A stretch of 54,219 bases of DNA, taken from the NCBI GenBank assembly GCA_947629545.1, contig CANREE010000006.1, forward strand, positions 1 to 54,219, read 5' to 3'. The stretch comes from an uncultured Lachnospiraceae bacterium. Its GTDB lineage: Bacteria > Bacillota > Clostridia > Lachnospirales > Lachnospiraceae. Below the pieces are notes generated by a model. That model saw only the letters and a list, made by a program, of their open reading frames with translations, did no database searches and was not told the origin of the DNA. The position numbers and the translations under genes are program-made. Below, one piece after another: positions 1 through 8,562 of this stretch. Positions within the stretch are counted from its first letter, which is position 1. Each line of letters starts with the position of its first letter.

Positions 1-41
1 CACGCCGTCAGGCTGATATTCGCGGAAATCTTTCAGGGTTC

Positions 42-72
42 TGCATACTGTTCAGTCTTCAATTGTCAAGGT
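42..72 (-). promoter_or_regulatory. rRNA-leader-like element, candidate rrn operon leader
   Basis: On the minus strand this reads CCTTGACAATTGAAGACTG followed by AACAGTATGC. It resembles the short conserved element (CTTTGAAAACTAAACAAG-like) found in Firmicutes rRNA leaders between promoter and 16S rRNA. It lies downstream of two tandem promoters pointing the same way. The rRNA genes themselves would be outside the window, so this is an inference from position and similarity recalled from memory. Confidence 0.45.
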
Positions 73-105
73 CCGTGCGCTGCTGACTTCCGCCGCAACT
101 TCCCC

Positions 106-134
106 AGGATATCACATCCATTCGGCTTTGTCAA
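106..134 (-). promoter_or_regulatory. Proximal tandem promoter pointing off the left edge
   Basis: On the minus strand there is a perfect -35 TTGACA (129-134), a 17-base spacer and a -10 TATCCT (106-111). It is one of a tandem pair, an arrangement common for rRNA operons. Confidence 0.6.
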
Positions 135-179
135 CAACTTTTTTAATTCAATACCGCCGTTTTGAGGCGGTGGAACTAT

Positions 180-209
180 AATATACCATCTTTGTCCAGG
201 AAATGTCAA
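180..209 (-). promoter_or_regulatory. Distal tandem promoter pointing off the left edge
   Basis: On the minus strand there is -35 TTGACA (204-209), an 18-base spacer and -10 TATATT (180-185). It lies about 75 bases upstream of a second strong promoter of the same orientation. The rest of positions 1-325 holds no supportable gene; a short palindrome TATACA-ATA-TGTATA sits at 267-281. Confidence 0.55.
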
Positions 210-325
210 GGGATTTGTATTATTTTCCTGAACAATTTTTCGCCTCCCGAGAGCACAGCCAAACACTATACAATATGTATAATCATGTTACTTTGTGCCG
301 GATATCAGACAGAGCATCCATGCAA

Positions 326-1054
326 TCAGGAGATGATCCCCCTGACAATTCCGAGCACCAGCCTCGAGATCGGATTATAATGGTAGAGAAATGATAACCA
401 GGGGCTGGCTGCGATCTGATCGAGAACCGCCGTGGCCCATGTCGTCGTCGAAAACGCAGCAACCAATAAAGCCGCCAGCCACAGGAAGAACAGACCCTGC
501 AAACCGCCCAAAAAAGCCCCCGCCAGCTGATTCATCCCGGAAAGCACCGGGAGTCTGGCTACCAGATCAAGGGCACCGGCCAGAATCTTCAACGATACAT
601 AAATCAAGATAAACAATACCACAAATCCAACGAAATTGACAATGACATTAGAAAGATAATTGCCAACATATCCGGCGAATGCATCTACGCCGAATATTTC
701 ATAGATATCATCTTTATTATTCTCAAGCAGAAGTTCTTTCCATTCATCCGGCAGCTGCATTTCCTCAATAAACTTCTGTTGAGCCTCCGGCAGCTGTGCG
801 TCTGAACCCTCCTCATACCTGTGAATCCCGAAAGTATCGCTGACACTGTCTGCGATCCAGGCCTGAACCGGCGTTTTCTCGCGGATAAACCTGCCCACAT
901 ACGGCAGTGCAAAATGAACGGCTGTCAAGGTAAGAACCAACGCCAGCATGGAAACCGCCAACCGAATAAGCCCCCGGTAATGACCGTAAAGCACCATACC
1001 CAGCAAATAAGCGCCCACAATAACCTGCAGCCAGTTTGCTCTAAAAAATACCAT
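326..1054 (-). CDS. CvpA family membrane protein
   Basis: The 242-residue product has a hydrophobic N-terminal half with about two membrane segments (roughly residues 8-50), a central polar acidic region (about 70-120) and two more hydrophobic stretches near 130-165 and 185-205. This layout and the GHYRGLIRL segment match the CvpA (colicin V production) family of small integral membrane proteins, whose role in Gram-positives is not firmly known. The ATG has GGAG a few bases upstream. It is the last gene of the minus-strand run after the HAD phosphatase, 55 bases downstream of it. The family assignment is good; the function is not established. Confidence 0.75.
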   Translation of the reverse strand: MVFFRANWLQVIVGAYLLGMVLYGHYRGLIRLAVSMLALVLTLTAVHFALPYVGRFIREKTPVQAWIADSVSDTFGIHRYEEGSDAQLPEAQQKFIEEMQLPDEWKELLLENNKDDIYEIFGVDAFAGYVGNYLSNVIVNFVGFVVLFILIYVSLKILAGALDLVARLPVLSGMNQLAGAFLGGLQGLFFLWLAALLVAAFSTTTWATAVLDQIAASPWLSFLYHYNPISRLVLGIVRGIIS

Positions 1055-1109
1055 ATCCGCTCCAAATCCATTTCTTCTCTGAAATTTGTTACTGAGACCT
1101 ATTTCCCCA

Positions 1110-1943
1110 TCAGTAAGACAGTATGAATTTTCTGATCGCGGCAGCTACCCCGGCGTCGTTATTGCTCTCCGTTACATAATCCGCAACTGCCTTCAGTCCC
1201 TCTTCCCCGTTCTTCATGGCAATCCCGATACCTGCTGTTTCGATCATCGAGTAGTCATTTCCGCCATCGCCGAACGCCGCGATTTCGCGGAGATTAATAT
1301 CAAGAATTGCCGCCAGCCGCCTGAGAGCCGCTCCCTTGGACGCATCCGCGCTATTGATCTCCAGATTATTCACGATAGACGATGTCACCAGAATGCCTGA
1401 AAACTGCTTCAGCGTTTCCTTCATTCGCTCCCGTTCCGCCATATCAGCAAAATACATATTGATCTTATTAATTTCCGTTCCCGGACGGCTGATATATTCC
1501 AGAACGCTCGGTATCCTTTCGCGGGTCTGACGCAGCATCTTTGCGGTCGCTGAAGAAATATGAAACCGCTCCAGGTGATCGTAATATCGCGGTTCAGAAA
1601 TTCCTCTGCCGTCCGCATATGCATCGCACATGACGCCCGGCTGCCGCTGCGCCAGTTTCACAATTGCCAGAGCGGTTTCTTTGTCCAGAAGCTGACGATC
1701 CAGCAAACGGCTTTCCCGCAGATCCTCAATCGCGCCGCCGTTGATCGTAATCGCGTAATGAACGCCGATATCCAAAATCTCCGGTGGGATTCCCGCAGAA
1801 AGACGGCCCGTACAGGGCACGATCAGAATCCCTCTCTCCACACAGGCAGCTAACGCTTGACGGTTCGCTTCCGGCAGACGTTTCTCATCGTCCAAAACCG
1901 TCCCGTCCAGGTCAAATGCCACCATTCGGATTCCCGCGTTCAT
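1110..1943 (-). CDS. Cof-type HAD-IIB family phosphatase
   Basis: The 277-residue protein has HAD motif I FDLDGTVLDD near the N-terminus (catalytic Asp pair), a type IIB cap in the middle, and motif IV GDGGNDYSMIETAG near residue 225, where the two Asp bind magnesium. Proteins of this Cof/YwpJ class dephosphorylate sugar phosphates, flavin or pyridoxal phosphates; the substrate cannot be read from sequence. Its ATG shares one base with the stop codon of the upstream TPR gene (TAATG), so translation is probably coupled. Length is normal for the family. Confidence 0.85.
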   Translation of the reverse strand: MNAGIRMVAFDLDGTVLDDEKRLPEANRQALAACVERGILIVPCTGRLSAGIPPEILDIGVHYAITINGGAIEDLRESRLLDRQLLDKETALAIVKLAQRQPGVMCDAYADGRGISEPRYYDHLERFHISSATAKMLRQTRERIPSVLEYISRPGTEINKINMYFADMAERERMKETLKQFSGILVTSSIVNNLEINSADASKGAALRRLAAILDINLREIAAFGDGGNDYSMIETAGIGIAMKNGEEGLKAVADYVTESNNDAGVAAAIRKFILSY

Positions 1944-3922
1944 TATTTGAAATGTTCCTCCCGGAGAATGAGAAGCCCTTCCTTATCATATTTGGCAGAA
2001 AACACGCCTGTGATCAATCGGCCGAGAGACGGTTTCTCCGCTTTGTCAGCCGCTTCCTCGATCATGGCCTCCGCATTCTCTTTTGTCAGCGGAATACCGT
2101 CCTCCTCCATCAGCTCTACGCGCTCATAAAGAGCCAGCATGCTTTTTCCGGTAATACTGCAGTCGATCTCCGCCGCATAATCGCATGCATACTGCGCAAA
2201 CGCCTCCAGATCCATCTCCTGATGGTAATCACTGTCCCTTGCCGGTTCCTCTGCTTCTGCCTGTGCATCATCTTCCTGTGAAACTTCTTCCGCCAAAGCA
2301 TCGGTCTCTTCCGTCCCGGCAGGACGTTCTTCCTCATCGTCCTTCCGCACGACAGCATCACCAATGACGTCTTGTCCTGCCGCAAGCTCCCCGTCAATGC
2401 GCGCGAACCGATCCATCAGTTCCGGATATTTTTGATATAAATCCTCCATCTGCCGCGGGTTATCAAGCAGCGCTACGACCGTATTTCCGTCTTCAGCGGT
2501 CATAAGGTCAACAATCTTTTCCAGTTCTTCACCGCTAAGGTCACCAGCTTCGTCCACGATCAGATCCCGCCCGGTCAGCTGATCGGATAACGCATCCATA
2601 CCGCGGCTGTTTAATCTGCTTCCCTTGATCTTAACCGTCTGGTTATGGCTGTTATTCTGAAGATGATACGCCTTAAGCTTCTCTATCGCTTTCTCAATAC
2701 CTTTCTCAGGCGTTCGCGTTTCAATCGCCATATATCGGGGAACGGGCGGCATCTCGGCTTCCTCCTCCGTTTCACCCTCTTCTGTCTCTTCCGGCACGTC
2801 CGCGTCCGGGGTCTCCGCTTCTTCCTCTTCCATCTGTAAAGCCGGGGGGAGCGCCCTGTTAATATCATATAATTTCTTCGTCTGCTCGTTCAGAATATCT
2901 TTATCTTCAACACCATCCTGTGTAATTTTGGACATTTCCCTGGCTAACTGCTCTTCCGCCGCCGCCTGATGAAGATTGGCCACCAGTTCCTCGTCGATTG
3001 TCACCCTGCCCGATGAGTGGGAATCCGTCGGCTCCTCATATCCAGCTTCCTCCGTTTCCTGAACATCCTCTTTCGAAATATCATACCCATCCGCATATTC
3101 CGGCTCTTCATAGGCCTGCGCTTCATAGTCTTCTGATTCATCCGCCGAATCGTAAGCATCCTCTTCGTGATACGGTTCTTCTTCATAGTCCCGATCCGGG
3201 AACTGCATCGTGGCGGAAAAATGATCCTCCGACTCCTGATCGTCATCCCCAAACACATCCAGGGCACCATTGGCAAATTCCTGCTCTACCGCCTTATACT
3301 GTGCCTCATACTTATCCGGATTCTGCACCAGATCCTGCTGATAGTCAGACAATTCAGCAAACTGTGCCTTAAGGGCCAGCGCCTTATCCACATATTTTCC
3401 AAATGCGAACATCAGCGCGATCTTATCGCACATCTGCACGCATCGTTCCCTCTCTCCAACAGCAGCGTATAGTTCCGCCAATTCATACATCCAGCGTTCA
3501 TCCAATTCTGTGGCGACATAATTCTGCAGTGCGGAGACAAGCTGTCTGCCGGAAACCCCCTTCGCCTTCAGGATCAGATACTTGAGCAGATGTTGTCTGG
3601 GATCTCCCGGTGCGGCTTCATTGAACTCCCTGTAATACTCCTCCGCCTCACGGATATTGCCCTCACGAAGGGCCAGTTCCGCCAGTTTGAACAGAAGCCG
3701 CTTGCTTACGGGCGCCCGTTCATAGGCCTGCATCAGAATCTCCTTAGCCTCCTGATACTCGCCGTTCTTCTCATATACCTGAGAAATCATCGCAAGGAGA
3801 TTCGTATTGCGCACACGTCTCCAGTCAATGGTGTCCGCGATCTTCATCGAAGTCGTGAAATCTCCCTTTGTCACCAGTTTCTTGATCTGTTCAACTTTAA
3901 TGTTAAACTCATATTTGTCCAT
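1943..3922 (-). CDS. Large acidic tetratricopeptide-repeat protein
   Basis: The 659-residue product starts MDKYEFNIKVEQIKKL; this ATG has AGGAAGG 7 bases upstream, whereas an upstream in-frame start lacks a site. Residues about 5-200 form helical TPR-like repeats (for example YEKNGEYQEAKEILMQAYER). Residues about 205-400 are extremely rich in Asp and Glu and probably disordered. The C-terminal 250 residues contain LIVDEAGDLSGEELEKIVDL, which resembles a Walker B strand of an AAA+ domain, but no Walker A P-loop is visible before it. No signal peptide or membrane segment is seen, so it is presumably cytoplasmic. It lies between recR and the HAD phosphatase. The function is unknown; a scaffold or adaptor role is only inference. 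Confidence 0.75.
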   Translation of the reverse strand: MDKYEFNIKVEQIKKLVTKGDFTTSMKIADTIDWRRVRNTNLLAMISQVYEKNGEYQEAKEILMQAYERAPVSKRLLFKLAELALREGNIREAEEYYREFNEAAPGDPRQHLLKYLILKAKGVSGRQLVSALQNYVATELDERWMYELAELYAAVGERERCVQMCDKIALMFAFGKYVDKALALKAQFAELSDYQQDLVQNPDKYEAQYKAVEQEFANGALDVFGDDDQESEDHFSATMQFPDRDYEEEPYHEEDAYDSADESEDYEAQAYEEPEYADGYDISKEDVQETEEAGYEEPTDSHSSGRVTIDEELVANLHQAAAEEQLAREMSKITQDGVEDKDILNEQTKKLYDINRALPPALQMEEEEAETPDADVPEETEEGETEEEAEMPPVPRYMAIETRTPEKGIEKAIEKLKAYHLQNNSHNQTVKIKGSRLNSRGMDALSDQLTGRDLIVDEAGDLSGEELEKIVDLMTAEDGNTVVALLDNPRQMEDLYQKYPELMDRFARIDGELAAGQDVIGDAVVRKDDEEERPAGTEETDALAEEVSQEDDAQAEAEEPARDSDYHQEMDLEAFAQYACDYAAEIDCSITGKSMLALYERVELMEEDGIPLTKENAEAMIEEAADKAEKPSLGRLITGVFSAKYDKEGLLILREEHFK

Positions 3923-3999
3923 GGTATCCCTTCCTGTCCTTCTGCGCTGCAGCCTCGCACCCCGGCTCTTCGCATCATGACCCAATATATTCGCTGCGG

Positions 4000-4596
4000 T
4001 TAAAGTTCAACCCGCCCTTCCAGCGCCCGGAGCAGAGTCACCTCATCAATGTTCTCCAAGTCTCCGCCCACCGGAACGCCGCTTGCGATGCGGCTGACTT
4101 TGATTCCTGTAGGTTTTATCAGCTTGCTGATGTACATCGCCGTAGTTTCTCCCTCCAGACTGGAATTCGTAGCGATGATTACCTCATTCACATCTCCCTG
4201 AAGACGCTGCATCAGTTCCTTCAGCTTTATATCTCCGGGACCGATCCCAAGCATCGGGGAAATCGCCCCGTGAAGCACATGATAAACCCCTTCGTACCGC
4301 CCGGTCTTCTCATAAGCGACATAATCCCTGGGTGTCTCCACCACCATAATCGTCCTATGATCCCGGGCAGCATTTTGACAAACCGGGCAAAGTTCCTGAT
4401 CCGTAAGCGTGCAGCATTCTTTACAATAACGGATATTCCTGCGCGCCTCCGTCATGGAGGCTGCCAAACGTTCCACCTGTTCCTCAGACATATTGATAAT
4501 GTGAAACGCAAGCCGCTGCGCCGATTTGGCTCCAATGCCGGGAAGCCCGGATAATTCTTCTATCAATCTCGTGATCTGACCGCTGTAATATTCCAT
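4000..4596 (-). CDS. recR: Recombination mediator protein RecR
   Basis: The 198-residue protein has every RecR landmark: N-terminal helix-hairpin-helix LSGLPGIGAKSAQRLAFHI, a Cys4 zinc finger (CKECC and CPVC, residues about 57-74), a Toprim domain beginning RTIMVVETPRDYVAYE, and the C-terminal VTLLRALEGR segment. RecR acts with RecF and RecO to load RecA on gapped DNA. It starts three bases after the ybaB stop, in the classical dnaX-ybaB-recR operon. Length is normal. Confidence 0.98.
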   Translation of the reverse strand: MEYYSGQITRLIEELSGLPGIGAKSAQRLAFHIINMSEEQVERLAASMTEARRNIRYCKECCTLTDQELCPVCQNAARDHRTIMVVETPRDYVAYEKTGRYEGVYHVLHGAISPMLGIGPGDIKLKELMQRLQGDVNEVIIATNSSLEGETTAMYISKLIKPTGIKVSRIASGVPVGGDLENIDEVTLLRALEGRVEL

Positions 4597-4599
4597 ATG

Positions 4600-4953
4600 C
4601 TAGAAGGGAAGGCCTCCGCCCATACCGCCGAGTCCGCCCGTAAATTTGGACATGACGCTTGCGGAATCCTCTTCCATCTGACGGAACGCCTCGTTTACCG
4701 CAGCCATGACCAGGTCTTCAAGCATTTCCACATCGTCCGGATCCACTGCCTCCGGAGAAATCTTCACCGCAGTGACTTCTTTCCTGCCGGATACGGTGAC
4801 GCTGACAGCTCCTCCGCCGGCTGACGCCGTATACTCCTTACTCTCCAGTTCTTTCGTCGTTTCTTCCATCTGACGCTGCATACGCTGGGCCTGTTTCATC
4901 AGATTACTCATGTTCCCCGGCATACCGCCCGGGAAGCCGCCACGCTTCGCCAT
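4600..4953 (-). CDS. YbaB/EbfC family nucleoid-associated protein
   Basis: The 117-residue protein has a Gly-Met-rich start ([20 protein letters not shown]), a helix with [14 protein letters not shown], a central beta sheet ([19 protein letters not shown]) and a C-terminal helix [12 protein letters not shown], which is the YbaB/EbfC fold. These small dimers bind DNA and coat the nucleoid. The ATG has AGGAGG upstream. It sits between dnaX and recR as in most bacteria. Confidence 0.95.
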   Translation of the reverse strand: MAKRGGFPGGMPGNMSNLMKQAQRMQRQMEETTKELESKEYTASAGGGAVSVTVSGRKEVTAVKISPEAVDPDDVEMLEDLVMAAVNEAFRQMEEDSASVMSKFTGGLGGMGGGLPF

Positions 4954-5070
4954 GATTCTGTTCCCTCCTGCTTTCCTGTCTATGTTCTGAATCTTACGCT
5001 TATCTATCTGTTATGTCCGCCGGCGTCCATCACCGCCGACACGGCCGGTATTCTTCCGGCCGCCCCCGGA

Positions 5071-6669
5071 CTATTCGTCTTCCACAGTAACTTCCATATG
5101 AATATGTTCTTCAATATCCTCATCTGTCACATAACGCGTATCTGTGCGTTCACCACTCCCCAGCAGTCTGGCCTTAAAATAAATATCCTTGCCGTAAACT
5201 GTCCGAACATACTCCTCCAACTGCCCCATGACCATAGGTCTGCTGCCATTTGCAAAGCTGTTCTCACTGGTAAACGCGACTGTCAGACAGCCGTCGCCGC
5301 CCGGTTCCACAACCGTATCGCGGAAATAGGAACGCGCGCCGCCGCCAAGTCCGCGGACAATCTTCCCCCATTCGTTACGAACCAGCTGCAGATCCTCCAT
5401 TTGGGCTTTTGGCAATGTAACTTCACGCGGCGGAGTAAACTGCTGATCAGGCTGTGCATACGTATCGGAAGGGCCGCCCGGCATACTGACGCTGCCGGAT
5501 ACGTTCACGGGGACGCCTTCCTCCAGCACCTCTTCGATCTTATTCAGCCGCTCAATGACGGAATCGTAGCTATGCTCCATCTGCGGTTTTGTCAACCTGA
5601 TAAACGCCAGTTCCACCAGCACACGCTTCTGGGATGCATAGCGGATCTGGTTGGACAGATCGGAAAAAACACGGATGTAACGCATCAGCGTCTCTCCGTC
5701 TGTCATTCCTGCATCTTCTTTCAGAAGCCGCAGGTTCTCCGAGGACATATCCACAATGCCTTCCGCATCCTCCGCCGTCTGCGCCAGCAAAAGATTACGC
5801 ATATACCAGATAAAATCCGTTACAAACTGGGACAGCTCCCGTCCCTGAATCACCAGTTCCTCCAGCTGGCGGATACAGTCCGCCGTCCGATTCGCGACCA
5901 CAGCACGGAACATCGAACTGAAAATGGCGGTATCCACCGCGCCCAGCACATCCAGCACATGGTCATAGGTCAACCGCTCCCCATAATGGAAAGCGACGCA
6001 CTGGTCCAGAAGGCTTAACGCGTCACGCATGGAACCGTCGGCTGCTCTGGCAATATAAGAAAGCGCCTTTTCCTCTGCATCGATCTTCTCCGCTGCGGAC
6101 AGCTGTGCGAGCCGGTCCGTGATCGTTGCAACAGAAATGCGTTTGAAATCATATCTCTGGCAGCGGGAAAGCACCGTGATCGGAATCCGATTCACTTCCG
6201 TAGTTGCCAAAATAAAAATCACATAGGAAGGCGGCTCCTCCAACGTCTTAAGCAAAGCGTTGAAGGCGCCCGTTGAAAGCATATGGACTTCGTCAATGAT
6301 ATAGACCCGGTAACGTCCTTCCGTCGGCGGATACTGTACCTGCTCCCGGATCTCACGGATATTATCGACGCCGTTATTGGACGCGGCGTCGATCTCCACA
6401 ACATTCAGCGATGCGCCCGCCGCGATATTCTTACAGGTCTGACACTCGCCGCAGGGACTTCCGTCCGCCGGATGCTCACAGTTGACCGCTTTCGCAAAGA
6501 TCTTGGCAATCGTGGTCTTGCCGGTGCCGCGGGTGCCGCAGAACAGATACGCGTGTCCGATGCGCTGGGACAATATTTGATTTTTCAAAGTTGTCACAAT
6601 ATGGTCCTGCCCCTTTACATCCCCGAAAGAGGCCGGACGCCATTTGCGGTACAGCGCCATATAGGACAT
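5071..6669 (-). CDS. dnaX: DNA polymerase III subunit gamma/tau
   Basis: The 532-residue product begins MSYMALYRKWRPASFGDVKG; this ATG has AGGAG ten bases upstream, while the longer frame lacks a site. Walker A GTRGTGKT is at residues 45-52, zinc ligands C64, C73, C76 and C79 follow, then the Walker B/DEVH-like IDEVHMLS and sensor 1 FILATTEVNRIP. The clamp-loader core spans about residues 1-370, and the C-terminal third is the tau-specific part. It loads the sliding clamp on DNA at the replisome. It lies 91 bases after pfkA and 117 before ybaB on the same strand. Confidence 0.97.
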   Translation of the reverse strand: MSYMALYRKWRPASFGDVKGQDHIVTTLKNQILSQRIGHAYLFCGTRGTGKTTIAKIFAKAVNCEHPADGSPCGECQTCKNIAAGASLNVVEIDAASNNGVDNIREIREQVQYPPTEGRYRVYIIDEVHMLSTGAFNALLKTLEEPPSYVIFILATTEVNRIPITVLSRCQRYDFKRISVATITDRLAQLSAAEKIDAEEKALSYIARAADGSMRDALSLLDQCVAFHYGERLTYDHVLDVLGAVDTAIFSSMFRAVVANRTADCIRQLEELVIQGRELSQFVTDFIWYMRNLLLAQTAEDAEGIVDMSSENLRLLKEDAGMTDGETLMRYIRVFSDLSNQIRYASQKRVLVELAFIRLTKPQMEHSYDSVIERLNKIEEVLEEGVPVNVSGSVSMPGGPSDTYAQPDQQFTPPREVTLPKAQMEDLQLVRNEWGKIVRGLGGGARSYFRDTVVEPGGDGCLTVAFTSENSFANGSRPMVMGQLEEYVRTVYGKDIYFKARLLGSGERTDTRYVTDEDIEEHIHMEVTVEDE

Positions 6670-6760
6670 GAATCCGAATCTCCTGTCATCAGACATCCGT
6701 GCCGGCTGCTCCCGCGGGAACAGCACACGCACGGACACCTGTTATTCTGCGAAATGATGC

Positions 6761-7852
6761 TTATTTCATCTTCTCATCGCCGAAGCAGATACCGATCATC
6801 TTCGCCTCGCGGATGATGGAGCTCTTCGGATCGACGACTTTCAGCTTCCCGGCTACTTCCTTCAGCGGGATCTTGTCGATGTCATTGTTCTTCACGCAGA
6901 CCATATAACCGTATTCCTTCTGCTTGATCAGGTAAGCCGCCTCGGCGCCCAGTCTGGTGGAAAGCACACGGTCATAGGGGCAGGGCTCGCCGCCGCGCTG
7001 CATATGGCCCGGTACCGTCACACGGATCTCCTGGCCGGTCAGTTCGGCGATCTTCGCGCCGATCTCATACGCGACCGACGGATAGACCGGACCCTTAGCC
7101 TGCTTCTCTTTCAGTTCCTTCTTGGTCAGCTTGGCGTCTTCCTTGGAAATGGCGCCTTCCGCCACTGCCAGGATCGAGAAACGCTTGCCCTGACGGTTGC
7201 GCTCCTTCAGAGCGTCTACAACAATATTAATATCATAAGGGATCTCAGGAAGCAGGATGATATCCGCACCGCCGGCGATGCCCGCATGCAGCGTCGGCCA
7301 GCCTACCTTATGGCCCATGATCTCCACGATGAATACGCGGCCATGGGAGGAAGCCGTGGTATGAATGCTGTCGATGGCGTTGGTCGCCACGTTCACGGCG
7401 CTCTGGAAGCCGAAGGTCATCTCGGTGCCCCACAGATCGTTATCAATGGTCTTGGGAAGGGCGATGATATTCAGGCCCTCTTCGCGAAGAAGGTTCGCCG
7501 TCTTCTGGCTGCCGTTTCCGCCCAAAACCACCAGACACTCCAGACGAAGCTTGCGGTAGGTCTGCTTCATGGATTCGACCTTGTCCAGACCGTTCTCATC
7601 CGGCTCCCGCATCAGCTTAAACGGCTGGCGGGAGGTGCCCAGCATCGTGCCGCCCTGGGTAAGAATACCGGAGAAATCCCGCGGTTTCAGAATTCGGTAG
7701 TCCGTGTAGATCAGGCCCCTGTAGCCGTCTTCAAAACCGATGATCTCCACTTCGTTGTCGTACAGGTTGTACAGTGCCTTCGCCACGCCGCGCATAGTCG
7801 CGTTCAGCGCCTGGCAGTCGCCGCCGCTGGTGAGCATTCCAACTCTAATCAT
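6761..7852 (-). CDS. pfkA: 6-phosphofructokinase, ATP-type predicted, mixed-subfamily
   Basis: The 363-residue protein carries the phosphofructokinase motifs LTSGGD, GGTMLGTSR, GGNGS (residues 111-115), PKTIDNDLWGT (133-143) and HGRVFIVEVMGHKVGW-like text. It phosphorylates fructose 6-phosphate in glycolysis. At the position that separates donors (Gly for ATP, Asp for pyrophosphate, the fourth residue of GGDG) it has Gly114, pointing to ATP, but it also has Lys134 in PKTIDND, a residue typical of pyrophosphate enzymes. The usual Asp before Gly114 is Asn113. The gene has its own promoter and sits between the SRP RNA and dnaX, a place where Bacillus has no pfk. Confidence 0.93.
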   Translation of the reverse strand: MIRVGMLTSGGDCQALNATMRGVAKALYNLYDNEVEIIGFEDGYRGLIYTDYRILKPRDFSGILTQGGTMLGTSRQPFKLMREPDENGLDKVESMKQTYRKLRLECLVVLGGNGSQKTANLLREEGLNIIALPKTIDNDLWGTEMTFGFQSAVNVATNAIDSIHTTASSHGRVFIVEIMGHKVGWPTLHAGIAGGADIILLPEIPYDINIVVDALKERNRQGKRFSILAVAEGAISKEDAKLTKKELKEKQAKGPVYPSVAYEIGAKIAELTGQEIRVTVPGHMQRGGEPCPYDRVLSTRLGAEAAYLIKQKEYGYMVCVKNNDIDKIPLKEVAGKLKVVDPKSSIIREAKMIGICFGDEKMK

Positions 7853-7917
7853 GTCCTTAAATCCCCTTTCTGTAATAGGATAGAGCTACTACGTCGTTAC
7901 AGTAACCCCATTGTGTT

Positions 7918-7946
7918 ATTATAATACAAAGGTCGGGATGGGACAA
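7918..7946 (-). promoter_or_regulatory. Promoter of pfkA (and possibly dnaX-recR run)
   Basis: The -35 is TTGTCC (7941-7946), the spacer is 17 bases and the -10 is a perfect TATAAT (7918-7923) on the minus strand. The transcript would start about 55 bases before the pfkA ATG. Confidence 0.7.
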
Positions 7947-7987
7947 GGGGAAAATCGAGAAATTATAAATTTATGGAACAACTGATC

Positions 7988-8017
7988 TTCTTGCGCGTAT
8001 CTCCGGCCCCGCAAGAA
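7988..8017 (-). terminator. Hairpin downstream of SRP RNA, possible weak terminator
   Basis: There is an 8-base perfect stem, TTCTTGCG (7988-7995) with CGCAAGAA (8010-8017), directly after the SRP RNA. It is not followed by a clear T run on the minus strand, so efficiency is uncertain; it may serve in 3' end formation. Confidence 0.4.
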
Positions 8018-8033
8018 ACTTCGAAATAGATAT

Positions 8034-8295
8034 CCGTGCGTCTCACTTTGAACAGCTGCCACAGACGTTACCTGCGCAGTTAGCTCGGTCCAGGCTGCCT
8101 CGCGGCACACAGGGGAATCCGCTTAGTGCTGCTGCATTCCTGCCCTGACACGGTTCACGAAGCCCTGTTGCGCAAGACCCGGACGTCAACACCACTTACG
8201 CAGGGCAGCTCTACAACAGACTGCCCGGGGTGAGACATCACCCCTGCTAGAGCGGATTGCAGGTACAGGGCACCGCTATCTCCCCGGCTGCACGG
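8034..8295 (-). ncRNA. ffs: Signal recognition particle RNA (large, Alu-containing type)
   Basis: On the minus strand the helix 8 core reads CAGGGCAGGAATGCAGCAGC followed by ACTAAG, with the matching side TGTGCCGCGAGG-like sequence after it, the universal Ffh-binding hairpin. The 5' part contains GCCGGGGAGATAGCGGTGCC, typical of the Alu domain of Firmicutes SRP RNA. I set the ends by pairing of CCGTGC (5' end, 8295-8290) with GCACGG (3' end, 8039-8034), giving about 262 bases. It forms the SRP with Ffh to target membrane proteins. A roughly 40-base leader upstream is presumably processed away. Confidence 0.9.
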
Positions 8296-8342
8296 AAAGG
8301 TTATGACTTCATCAGGCCGCCGGCACATCGCCGGCAAGAAAC

Positions 8343-8371
8343 AGTATAGCGGGTTCGAAAAGATTTGTCAA
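8343..8371 (-). promoter_or_regulatory. Promoter of SRP RNA
   Basis: There is a perfect -35 TTGACA (8366-8371), a 17-base spacer and -10 TATACT (8343-8348) on the minus strand. It is strong, as expected for a stable RNA. Confidence 0.8.
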
Positions 8372-8430
8372 GGCGGAAGACACAGGAAATGGATCCGGAC
8401 GCCGCAGAGCGGCCTGTACGGCAGAATGAA

Positions 8431-8459
8431 TTGACAAGTACGGAAAGTATCCGTAAAAT
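8431..8459 (+). promoter_or_regulatory. Promoter of tadA
   Basis: The -35 is TTGACA (8431-8436), the spacer 17 bases and the -10 TAAAAT (8454-8459), about 100 bases ahead of tadA. It is divergent from the SRP RNA promoter 60 bases away. Confidence 0.7.
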
Positions 8460-8562
8460 ATGTATTATAAACCACTACAGCGATACGCCGGAAGCGTCAT
8501 TCTACAGCGGCGTTTCCGAATATGCTCCGTCGTAGACACATACCCACATAAGGAGACCCGTC

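Noticed and set aside
153-171. Hairpin ACCGCC / GGCGGT as terminator
   Set aside because: No T run follows it on either strand, and it lies among promoters.
5042-5062. Hairpin CGGCCGG / CCGGCCG between dnaX and ybaB as terminator
   Set aside because: It lacks a T tract, and the genes are an operon that should be read through.
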